Source: Rhytidiadelphus loreus
Taxonomy: Eukaryota; Streptophyta; Bryopsida; Hypnales; Hylocomiaceae
Direction of reading: 5' to 3'
DNA: 64,000 nucleotides
Assembly: GCA_947034895.1 (NCBI GenBank)
Contig: OX344762.1
Location: 29,492,760 to 29,556,759 of the forward strand
How positions within the stretch are numbered: the stretch's first letter is position 1; each line of letters starts with the position of its first letter. Made by a program: the position numbers and the translations under genes. Below, one piece after another: positions 33,657 to 42,996 of the stretch. The notes under the pieces are model-generated. The model ran no database searches. It was not told where the DNA came from and was given only the letters and a program-made list of their open reading frames with translations.

Positions 33657-34425
33657 CCCCTAAAGTCCCATTGTCCCCTGAGGGGACACTTTATAATTCG
33701 GGCAGGTTTCTATGGGCTGAAATTTTATCCTAATTTTGCAAAACTTTTTTTGAAGATAGAAAATGTAATAAGCTTTGTGGGAATATAATTTTTATTTCAA
33801 TCGGTGCCTGGAAGCCAAAGTTATACCACAAGATGCGTAGAATTGAATTCGGTGGGCAGCAAAAGAAATTGAATCTTTAGAATGCAATTTTCAGATTTTT
33901 GGTTTTTTAAAAGGTTATGTTTGTTTGCTAGAACAATCTCACCATTGGGATTATTGTATTTCAATCCCATCTAAGAGCTATTAATTGTTTATTTTTTCTT
34001 TCAATTTTAAACGTGCTTCTACAGTTCTACACTTGTACTTGACAATTTCTTGAAGTATGAAAATGAAGTTGTTATTTTTTGAATTTTTTTTCATAGACTC
34101 CCAACTCAAGTCTTCAACACAATAAATTTTTAATTCAAATTCCATAGTACACATTTTTTCTACAAATAGCAATAAAAGTCATCTAAAATTGCAGTTTAGT
34201 GTTGAAGAAACCTTGTTTTTTAAACTTTGAATGCTCATATAGTCATATCTTTCAATTTGTACGGTCTAACTTCATGAAATTTTAACCACATAATTTCAAG
34301 CAAGTAAATTTCAAGATCCTACGGTTCAGTTTCAAAAATACAATTTTGTTAGAATCTTGGACAACGTAGTAGAAATGGCAGTTTTTATTGTTTTTAGACA
34401 GAAAAAATGTCATTAGGGGGGTGAT
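33657..34425. mobile_element. TTAA-terminated MITE-like segment, right end degenerate
   Basis: TTAA (33653-33656) is followed by CCCCTAAAGTCCC. The sequence then shares GGGCAGGT--CTAT and GCTGAAATTTTAT with the left end of the element at 48659. Its 34230-34420 part shares GAATGCT-ATAT, GAAATTTTAACCACA-like, ATCCTACGGTT and AGAAATG-CAGTTTT with the right ends at 40456 and 49581. The expected right terminus has decayed to CATTAGGGGGG with no TTAA. It could be a complete old MITE, or the left end of a larger TTAA element reaching 40456. Confidence 0.5.
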
Positions 34426-35120
34426 TGAATTGTTTTCCTCTTTTTCCTCATATATGATTATATGCTGATTTTCTGCAATAGAAAGTTAGAAATGATAACA
34501 ATTAGAAACATTCGCGAACAAAATTGCAATTTCTGTAAATGATATAGAATTCAAAGTTTTAAGCAATAAAAATACCTGATTGTTATTCAAGCTAAAATAA
34601 GAAATTTTACCATTTTGGGATGGATCAAGTCATTCAAAGGTTAATGTATCCCTTCATACATTAACATCAATATATTTGTAACAAAATCTACATTAATGTT
34701 AAATTGTTAATATCTTTTTAATTTTTATACACATACAATAATATTAATACATATATATTTACATGAATATATACCTTCATACACTCAAAATCCGAAATGC
34801 ACTTATTCTTAGGCCATGAGTACATTATTATATCCACATATCACACATGCCATATCATGCAAAGGAATTCAACAATTGAATATATGTATTTCATATGCAT
34901 CATGTAGTACAAAAATTGAAAAGTATACATTATACAATACTTTTTCCACGAGAAAATATGCATATCCACAAGTCTTTGTCTAATACTGTTTGTAGTACCG
35001 AACTACCAAAGTAGCAATTCTATAAGCCTCGGTAATTATAAGTGCCAAAGTCTATAACTGTATATGCAAAACATGCTTTGTTAATTAGTAATTACTAGTT
35101 TAGCACACTAAAAAATGCAC

Positions 35121-37487
35121 TTAGTCGATGTTCATTGGACTGTTTGCAGTGCCACTAGGTCCAGCCTCGTCGTCGTGTGCGCCGCGTTGCATTGGAAAAT
35201 CTTCATTGGAGCCTAGTTGAAGTCTACGAACCGCAGACCGAGTTCTCCTCGCTGGTCCGTCTTCTTCTAGAATGGCCCTCATGATTTGTGATTGCTTGAG
35301 ACTCTCCAGAGCTCGACGTGTATCCGGGCTATGTTGTTCTAGCAAAAAATCCAGCCCTTCGTTTCTGAAAGTTTCCCTCCACTCAGATTTAGATAATTGA
35401 GCAAGCTCCACGGGGTCGGGCATGTCAGGGTCCTCCCCAATACGAATTCCATTGTCATCGGTGACTCGAACTCCATCAACGCCCCATAACCATCGCCGAG
35501 GGTGAGGTCCAAATTGAAACTTGAGTCCAACCTCGTCCCAATGTCCATTGAAGCATTGAAAGAAAAAATTCCGCCGTCCTTGGCTATGCTTGTCTTTCAT
35601 CGGAATCAAATGGTGGCAAACTTGGACAATTTGATCGGGGTCAGTCTCCCAACCACATTCAGCAGCGACTTGTGTCTTGTCCAACGATGTCATTTGTAAT
35701 TTCCAACTCCACACCAAGTCTGTTCCCCACATTCTACGGTGATCTGGGGCATTCGTGGCATTGTATTCCCAATGTGGTGGCATGTATGGGACCAAGCCAA
35801 ACAACTCGTACAAGCGCTCGTGGAAGGGAGCCTTGCACATTGCGCACCGACGACGAACAATCATGAAACTGATGAGGCAAAATAGGTGGTATACATGGTT
35901 GCACGTGCCCAACTGCATTCCACCTTCAGGGCCAAATGGATTCATACAAATGGGACATGTGGTCCCGTCGTGCACAAAACTTGAAGGATTTGGCCACTCC
36001 AACAACGGGTTGCCTTTGTAGTCGACCTTCGACCCAAGTTGGTTTTTGAAATCCCAATTGTGTTTGGACCAATCAATGATTGTTTTTCCACCATCAAGCT
36101 CAATGATTGCCATGTTGGGACTGAAAAGATCATCCACGAGGGCCCATGAAGTCAAGCCAAACACCCTTTCTTGATTGTGCTCACTGTAGTAGTGGTCCAA
36201 TTTCTTGAACTCTGCTACCAGTTGTCGTGTCTTGTCAACGGTGAACACGCATGCCAACTTCCACTGGTAGTACTGCTCCACCAAGGCATGCAAACGATTT
36301 TGTAATGTTTGATTTTCGCCTCGCAAGTTGTTGAGCTCAAGGTTGTTGTCCATACCCATGCCCCGAACTTCAGTCTGCATTGGTACGTTGCCGGTGGCCA
36401 TTATTTCGGGAAAGGCCAATGAATCTTCTTGTGTAGATATGGCAGCATCACCTGGAGCATTTTGCCTCAGAATTTGAGAATCCCGAGGAGGTCCTTGTGC
36501 ATGTCCTCGTGGATCTTGACCTTCGTTCATCATTTGTGCTGCTTGTAGAGCTTGCCGAAGCTCCTCTATGTCACGTGCTTGTTGAGCAATTACTCTGTCT
36601 TTGAGCGTGATGTCTTCTCGTAACTTGCCCACATCTTCATATAAAGAATGTAGTTCATCACCTCGGTCTTGTAACTGCACCCTCAAGCTTTGTATGGTGT
36701 CTACAGCAGCCATGACATCAACAACTCCAAGAGTTGGTTCATCAGGTGCTTGGAATTGCGCCTGAGCAACTCCAAGTACTGGTTCAACGGGGCCTTGGAC
36801 CTCTACACGAATATTTTGTTCTGGAAGTTGTTCACGAGGTACACGTTGCGCCCTTCTCCTTTGTGCACGTTGTTGTCCTCTGGGGGTTAATTCCACCACA
36901 ACATGAGATCCATTAGAGTCATTGTCAGTAGTAGAATCCGCCGTCTCGTATGTGTCAGGCGGCTCAATACGTGTGATGACCCTGCCCAGCCCTCCTTCGG
37001 GATATCTCATAACCCCCCTTGGAATCATTCCATTTGCTGGTGTTGGTATCTTGATACCATCTGCTGTGGTTGGCGTGCCCTTCAAAGTGGACCAATCCAC
37101 CCGCTTGTTCAATCTCACCTCTGCATGTACACCTCGTGCAATGAAAAGGTGAATTTCATTCCTTTTCACAGTGGGTTTTTCGTATAACACTTGGTATACT
37201 TCGATGCATCTTTGTTTAAAGGCCTCATCGATGCAGTGTTTCAAATTCGCTTTATGAAATCGGCGGTGGTAGTTGTGTCGCTCTTCAGGGAAGGCCTTGT
37301 CAATGTGGCACCATTCTATGTAAGTGATGCAAGTTTCGAAACTCCACGGTTCTGGCACGTCATTCCAGCCCCTAAATGCCAGTTTTTAGGGGTTTCGAAG
37401 TACGTGTAACCTCTTCCGATGTTTGTTACCCTGCCTTAGTCGAGTCCTGTCTCGTTCAGCTTTGTTGGTTCTTGGTGGTGTCGCCAT
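35121..37487 (-). CDS. Coiled-coil RING-H2 protein carried by the hAT element
   Basis: From ATG 37487 the frame gives about 788 residues. Codon 34 (37386-37388) is an in-frame TAA, after which the frame is open to the stop at 35121. The N-terminus is basic (MATPPRTNKAERDR). A central coiled coil spans about residues 258-318. A RING-H2 finger has C511, C514, C529, H531, H534, C537, C548 and C551, the full set of eight zinc ligands. A C-terminal region of about 235 residues has repeated WxW-type tryptophans, then basic RRTRSAVRRL and an acidic end. The known role of RING-H2 domains is as E3 ubiquitin-ligase modules that recruit an E2, so such activity is inferred, with target unknown. Its start lies 440 bp from the divergent kinase gene. 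No family beyond RING is recognised. If TAA is real, translation could restart at ATG codons near residue 155, keeping coiled coil and RING. Confidence 0.75.
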
Positions 37488-37927
37488 CGTGAATTTTTTT
37501 GGCAAAAACCTGTATACTGTAAAGGGTCCTGCACAACGCCAACGACCAGCTCAATGAAGAGGTGGAGGATTTGGAATACACAGGGCGGGGACTAATGGGG
37601 CGGGGACGGACTTTCATAGTCCTCAAATCTACCTGTCAGGGCGGGGACGGCTTGGGCCGGGGCGCGGACGTGTCGGGCGGGGCGGGGACGGCTCGGGCGG
37701 GGCGGGGACGTGTCGGGCCAGGGCGCGGACGTGGGAGGGGCGGGGACTATAAATCCCATGTGCTCCCTCATTTTTCCTTTGCCAAGTCCACGCCCTACGC
37801 CTCACACCTTTGTTTGCGCAAGCGCCCCTTGGAAGTGAGTTTGGTGGATGATTGGGCTTGGCCCACATATAGCACCCGTTTGTTTGTTTTTTTCTCCGAA
37901 ACTTTGGCGGTTCCGAAATATTGTACA
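37488..37927. promoter_or_regulatory. Shared divergent promoter with eight GGGCGGGGAC-type motifs
   Basis: Between the RING start (-) and the kinase start (+), positions 37578-37755 hold about eight forward units such as CAGGGCGGGGACGG and GGGCGCGGACGTG. A TATA-like TATAAAT lies at 37748-37754, right after the last motif and about 174 bp before the kinase ATG. The same motif occurs at the element's left terminus and in two internal clusters. Plausible roles are transcription-factor sites driving both genes, or binding sites for the element's own BED-finger transposase. Neither is shown by sequence alone. Confidence 0.65.
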
Positions 37928-39512
37928 ATGGCAGGACAAGGGAGTGGGTCATCGGGTCACCGCTCGGTGTTTGAAGACTTGGATGCAATTTTTGAGGTGG
38001 TGCCTCCAGCCACGAATGTGGCAGGGGCTTCAGGGTCATCCAATCCCTCATCATCCAGCAGGTCGAAGCGTAAAAACCAACCCAATCCTGACATGCCCCC
38101 TCACGAATATGTGCTTGAGGCTAGAGCAATAGCGGTCAATTTTTACACGCGACGAAGTGTGGGAATGATGTATAGAGAATACGTGAATTTCAACGAAGAA
38201 GAGTACCACAAGTTGAATGCTGAGGTGCGGCGAGAGTTGGAGACCAAATTTAGAGCATCCAAACGATTCAACAACTATCAAGATTACTGGTTGCACTCTG
38301 AGTGGTTGGATAAACAAGTGTCGCAGCTGACCACCAATATTGTGGCGAATTGGTGTTATCACACGAAGAAGAAAGATGATGGTAGTGATTGGGACACGCA
38401 TGACAAGGAATTTGGTTCAAGATTGTACCAAATTCAGAAGTTCTCCCAACAATTTTCTTCCTCGCGTAGAAAGAAACAAGCACCATGGAAAGCGACGCTT
38501 GAAGACCAAATACGAGCTCATTGTGTGAGCGGAACATTCAAGTGGTTGGAAAGTTGCATGAAAGTGAATCCCATGCCGAATCAAACTATGCCTGGATCAT
38601 ATGGGACTGTGAGGAAGGTGATGCTCACGAGACTACAAAGCATTCCCAGTTGGATTTGCTTCACCGGGAAGACTTTGAAGACCTCGAATGAAAAGGAGAA
38701 GCGCCAAGCTATTGTAAGCGAGGCGGGGGGGGGGGGGTCCAGTGATACATCCTGGTATCGTAAGACTTGCGTACATCCATCCAAAAACAATGGAAGGCTA
38801 TACGCTATGGTGGAATGGAGGGTCTTTGATTTCTTTCTTGGCCAAGTACAACTCAAAAGTGAGTGAATCGTTGGATGTGGATGACATCACGAGACAACAT
38901 GATGCAGGGTTGACGCAGGAAAAACTCGGTTGGGTTGCAACTTATCGCCGAAACCGCGTGAATTTGGCTTTATCATTGCTTGTCATAGTGGGAAAATGCC
39001 ATGAAGCAAAATATTTACACAATGACATTACTCCATCCAACGTTTTGCTCCATTTTGATGAATGGAAAGAAAACACAGTGTACATTGGGATTTGCGATTG
39101 GGGGCTTTCTGGTCGAGTTGTAGAGAAGGAGCCATCAAGGTATGGTTATCGAACCATGGAGGAGCTCCAACAGGAGAAAAAACAACGAAAACATGCAGCC
39201 CCTGAGTTGTTCTACATGTATGGAGAGAAGGGGTCAGAGACCTCACTTGAAGTCATGCAGAAAAAACACTTCTACTCCATGGCTGCTGATGCATATGCCA
39301 CTGGATGGATAGCATATCAAATTTGGAAAGAAGAGTGGGATCCAAAGTATTTTACGACCAAAAACCCAGAGCAGTATCAGCATTTGAGGATTCAACTACT
39401 GAGCCTCCAGAAAATAGATGTAGGCGAGAGGGCATCTGTGTCTGATGTTCTAGACACTTTGAGGAAGGCACCTCACTGTTGGACTATGCCCGACTGTTGT
39501 TATCGGACATAA
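37928..39512 (+). CDS. Protein-kinase-fold protein carried by the hAT element (frame break at a G13 run)
   Basis: ATG 37928 (CAATGG context, downstream of a TATA-like box) opens MAGQGSGSSGHRSVF. The upstream in-frame extension to 37562 only runs through the GC array. Residues 1-215 are a Ser-rich leader and an unrecognised charged region (YVLEARAIAVNFYTRRSVG and following). The kinase domain shows a glycine loop GSYGTVRKV (about 222), candidate VAIK lysine in FTGKTLK, HPGIVRL, catalytic HNDITPSNVLL (about 363), DWG in place of DFG (about 389), AAPELF and a helix-F DAYATGW. The HRD arginine is Asn and the HRDxKxxN lysine is Thr, so it is a non-RD, atypical kinase that keeps both key aspartates and the Asn. 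The frame shifts inside a 13-G homopolymer (38725-38737). The remaining frame starts PVIHPGIVRL and ends TAA 39510-39512. About 527 residues in total if joined. Confidence 0.75.
38725..38737 (+). repeat. G13 homopolymer in the kinase gene
   Basis: Thirteen G bases sit between the helix-C SEA motif and the HPGIVRL segment. The conserved kinase frame changes across this run, so its exact length decides whether the gene is intact. Confidence 0.9.
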
Positions 39513-39744
39513 TATATTGTTTTCACTTTTTGAGCTCTAGTATGTGATAGTTTTATAGGCAGACCACACATTTTTGGTTAGACGAGCATCAAGCATGTGT
39601 ATTTCATGGTTGCTACACATTTCATACATAAAGATACGGACATATGGTGAAAATCTTGTAATATGCAATTTGGTCTTTCTTCCATCAAGACAGTTGTATG
39701 ACTTCTGTGAATTTGTGAATGTGTAGTAAACAAAGTAGCAAACA

Positions 39745-40456
39745 ACTAATTAGATTTGAAATTGATTTTTTAGAGTTTGATATACAGAAAAAGGCAAAAA
39801 GCTTAGAATCATTCGGTTTGATCAATGAGTAAAAAATTATGAGGATTATGAGGATTTTCTGTTTGCGGGCAGTTTTGGATTTCTTGCTCTAAAATAAACT
39901 TTGACATCCTTTATCTTATCCAATTTTCAATATTTTTGGACAAAATTAAAATTATAGGATGTACATACATTATTACAACATTTCGACCATTGGAATTGTA
40001 AATTTTCAATTCCATATTTAAATTGTAAATAATTTAGTATTTTTAATCATTCTCTAGTACTACCTACTTACTATTTTTTTCCTATATGTTGTACTATTCC
40101 AAATGATCTGAAATTTTTCAAGCATGTGGCCAACTTGTCTAGGAAAACAAACCCAAAGAAGCACCACCATTTTAGGTCATTTTTTCATAGAAATGTAAGC
40201 TTGTGAAGTGCAGCTGCCCTGCTTTTCGCAGGGTCAAAAAAATGATTTTAGTTAATTTGAAATTTTGAATGCTTATATCTTGCAATCCACCCGGTGGAAA
40301 TGTCTGAAATTTTTACCACAAGTTTTTGATACTATATAATACAACATCCTACGGTTAGATATGTCAAAAAAAAATTTATCAAAATTTTGGTAGTTGTACT
40401 AGAAATGACAGTTTTAGAGAGTTTTTGGTGAAAACATAGTGACGGTCCTTTAAGGG
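39745..40456. mobile_element. TTAA-ended MITE-like right end
   Basis: From about 39745 to the terminal GGTCCTTTAAGGG plus TTAA (40457-40460), the sequence is closely similar to 48890-49581. Shared stretches include CAATATTTTTGGACAAAA, AAGCATGTGGCCAACTTGTC and GTGCAGCTGCCCTGC (one mismatch). The left part present in the 48.7-kb copy is missing. It is either a left-truncated MITE inserted near the hAT terminus, or the right end of a 6.8-kb TTAA element beginning at 33657. Confidence 0.65.
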
Positions 40457-40460
40457 TTAA

Positions 40461-40549
40461 AAAAAGTCAACTTTAGTGTTGACCACATCGGACGGGCGAG
40501 ACCTCTATCGGACGGGCGAACCGGACGTCCGTCCGGTATGACAACCCTG
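40461..40549. repeat. Right terminus of the hAT element
   Basis: A short 3' end contains two GGACGGGCGA motifs and the 21-bp inverted repeat ending GACAACCCTG, then the target duplication GAGTCAGT (40550-40557). Confidence 0.85.
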
Positions 40550-40679
40550 GAGTCAGTCACTTCTAGGATTCTTCACGCATATACCCTATTTCCTTCATGC
40601 TATTCAAAATCACTGCAACAGCCAGCATGACTTTTATAAAATCATCATTTCCAACCTACTCTTACTAAATTCATCTTAA

Positions 40680-41649
40680 CCCCTCATCACCGCAGACCTA
40701 TTTGAATTCAAAAACATCATTACTTTGAAGTGTTGTAGTTCAAAATGTCAATATGGTATAGAAATCTCAACCGTACAGTCTTGTAGAGTATATGTTGTAG
40801 ATGACATGAATAAAATTTGGAATCATTTTATCTCAGAGATTGAAAGATTATAATGTTTTTGTGTTGAAAAAGGATACTGAAATTTTCCTAGAAACACATT
40901 TGGAGGTGAAGTTTGATTTCTAAACCTACTCAAATGGAAAAACTTTAAACTATAAAGTGATTCAAAACCAAATTAAAAACACATATGTGTAAGAAAATAT
41001 CATAGAATTGACTCGTTGTGTCTGCAATATGGCTTTCAAATGTCAAAAAAATAGCAAGAAAAGTTGCAAAAAACACCTCTAAGGCTAAACCTCCTCCTAG
41101 TAAAATGCTTCTCAATCATTCATCACTTCTTGGATTGAGATGAAATTTTATCTACATAAACTAGACTAGTATGTGCATCTTTTTCAATAATAATTATTGA
41201 AAATTGACACTGTATGAAGAAGAAACAAGCCACCAAAGTTCATTGTAATCCAAAAATGTGGGGATTTTGAACTTTGAATTGCTCCCAAAAATTCAAAATA
41301 ACTTGGATTGACATGAAAATTTTACCACAATAACTAGACTTCAAGGGAAACATAATCCAACAAATTTTATTGAAAACTAAAATTGGATGAAGGAGATACA
41401 AGCCCCCAAAGTTGAAGCCTTCAAATGTAGTTTGGTGAATCCAAATTGATCCTGTGAACTTTGATTGGCTTCCGAAAAATCAGTACATATTTTATTGATC
41501 TGAAAATTTTACCACATAAACTAGAAGAGAGAACGCAAATTCCCGGACAAGTTTTACTGAATTTGGATATTAGATGCAAAAATTACAGCATTTTGAATTG
41601 GACTTCAAACTATGTGAGGACAATTTTTGTCCCCTCCGGCGATGAGGGG
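40680..41649. mobile_element. 970-bp TTAA-flanked MITE-like element
   Basis: TTAA (40676-40679) then CCCCTCATCACCGCAG faces CGATGAGGGG then TTAA (41650-41653). The inverted ends match as CCCCTCATC, CCG and AG with two mismatches. The TTAA duplication and C-rich termini resemble piggyBac-type targets. The interior has three tandem units of about 160-175 bp sharing TTGATCTGAAAATTTTACCACA and ACTAGA. The 41461-41826 frame crosses its right end and is not a gene. Confidence 0.7.
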
Positions 41650-41962
41650 TTAAGAGTGACTCACTTGGCCAGTAATTCAACCCAAGTTACAATTCCAACT
41701 TTCTTCAATCCAAGTTACTATCCACGGAATGCAGATGCCAATATGACATTAATGAAGTCTGCACTTATTTGTACTAATAGGGCGTGTAATACTAATTTAC
41801 CAAAGTCTCATTATTTTGAATTTTGAATTAATGCAGGTTGAAATATTGTTGTATACTAATTGTATCAATTTCCTAGTAACACTAATTTTCCTCCCTACTA
41901 GGACAAATCAGAGTACTCAAATCAACAAAAAGCCTTGGAAAGTATTTGAACAGCACAGTAAT

Positions 41963-42996
41963 AGGTAGAACTACCTATCACCCCCCTATTTGTAATATGA
42001 CTATCTTAGGGTTTCATATTTTTTAGAGGTGCATTTTTGTTTCACGAATTAAACCCAAGTAGAATTATAATTTTTCAATTAAAATTGTAATTTCTGTGAA
42101 TTTTTGAAGTGGTCAGCCCTGAAATTACAAAACCACTTGTAGAATGAGGTCAAAATTGTCCCCTACAAAAACCCATTACCACCTAATCAAGTACTAGATA
42201 TTTTCTATTATTGGAGTGACATGTAACTCTTGTTGTCATAAAATTCCTTATTCTGTCATAGAATTCTCTGATTTTGTCATAAAAGGAAGGGAATTGAGAG
42301 GGATTTTAGGCGGAATTGGGGCAAAAATTGGTGACGGAATTGGACTAGTCTATTGATGGAATTGGGCTATAGAACAATAATGGGTGTTTTGACCTTAATC
42401 CGGGTACAAACTGTTTTATTCTACACCTCCAATTCACAAACCGTACCAGTCACTTTGATTCTCAAATTGTTCCACTGTTCCATTGCTTGTTTCACTTGCC
42501 TCCTAGGCCGCTTGTGGCTCGGTTCTTGTTTCATTTTTTCTTGCAGCAAGGTTGACCAGCCCATCACCATCTGCTTCCCAAGTCATTACCTACAATTTGG
42601 CCCCGATTTTGTTCATTGCTCTATCCAAATCTGTCTAGAAAATATTCTAAACCATTTAAGATTCTAACAAAATTTGATTAGATTATGGTTTTAATGTGGA
42701 GATGGACTAACGTGGCAGCCCTTAATTAGTGGATATTTAAGTACTAATGGTTTTATAGAAGGGCGGTTATGGATTATTAATAGGGCAATTATGAGTCTAG
42801 TCTATTGGCAGTTTTGTAATTTCAGGATGATTACTTCAAAAATTCACATAAATTTCATTTTTAATTGGAAAATTATAGTTCCACTTGGATTTCATTTGTA
42901 AAACAAGCGCACACCTCTAAAAAATATGTGCTCTTATTGAAATTGGCCCCAAGATATTCAAATTGCAAATCAAGGGGGAAATAGGCAATTCTACCT
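41963..42996. mobile_element. 1.03-kb element with about 190-bp terminal inverted repeats
   Basis: The left arm from AGGTAGAACTACCTATCACCCCC to about 42150 is mirrored by the right arm from about 42795 to 42996 (GGGGGAAATAGGCAATTCTACCT). Shared inner blocks are ATTTTTTAGAGGTG, AAGT-GAA-TATAATTTT-CAATTAAAA, GTGAATTTTTGAAGT and CCTGAAATTACAAAAC. Long arms without a transposase suggest a Mutator-like or foldback MITE. No convincing target duplication was found. The internal frame at 42353-42667 is not recognised. Confidence 0.7.

Larger units (their letters stand above)
30818..35120. other. Repeat-rich non-coding middle of the hAT element
   Basis: No gene is supported here. The stretch contains GC-motif clusters, two separate direct duplications and a 13-bp tandem array (listed separately). 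A TTAA-terminated MITE-like segment follows, and then AT-rich sequence up to the RING gene's stop. The open frames at 32144-32425 are products of the tandem array. Confidence 0.5.
26372..40549. mobile_element. 14.18-kb hAT-superfamily element with transposase, RING and kinase genes
   Basis: The left end starts CAGGGTTGTCATACCGGAC. The inverted right end is identical over 21 bp. The 8-bp flanks match at 7 of 8. A DUF659/hAT transposase relic lies inside, so superfamily and boundaries agree. Both termini carry subterminal GGACGGGCGAACCGGAC in the same orientation. In order the element contains the left GC-rich terminus, the decayed transposase (-), a 4-kb repeat-rich non-coding part, a coiled-coil RING-H2 gene (-), a shared GC-motif promoter, a kinase-fold gene (+), and an 88-bp right terminus. 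hAT elements are usually 2.5-5 kb with one gene, so size and cargo are unusual. A TTAA-flanked subsegment (33657-40456) could be a nested insertion carrying the two extra genes. The transposase is broken, so this copy could move only in trans. Confidence 0.85.

Noticed and set aside
37562..37927. N-terminal extension of the kinase through the GC array
   Set aside because: The extension encodes only Gly/Arg-rich sequence from the motif repeats, and a TATA-like box and a better-placed ATG lie downstream of it.
38700..38760. Programmed frameshift in the kinase gene
   Set aside because: The shift coincides with a 13-G homopolymer, where length error or slippage mutation is the simpler explanation, and no slippery-site plus structure arrangement is apparent.
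19444..40460. Using every TTAA plus C-rich signal as paired ends of giant elements
   Set aside because: Several signals lack a matching partner, and long-range pairs such as 19444 with 40460 have no supporting terminal similarity beyond the common motif.
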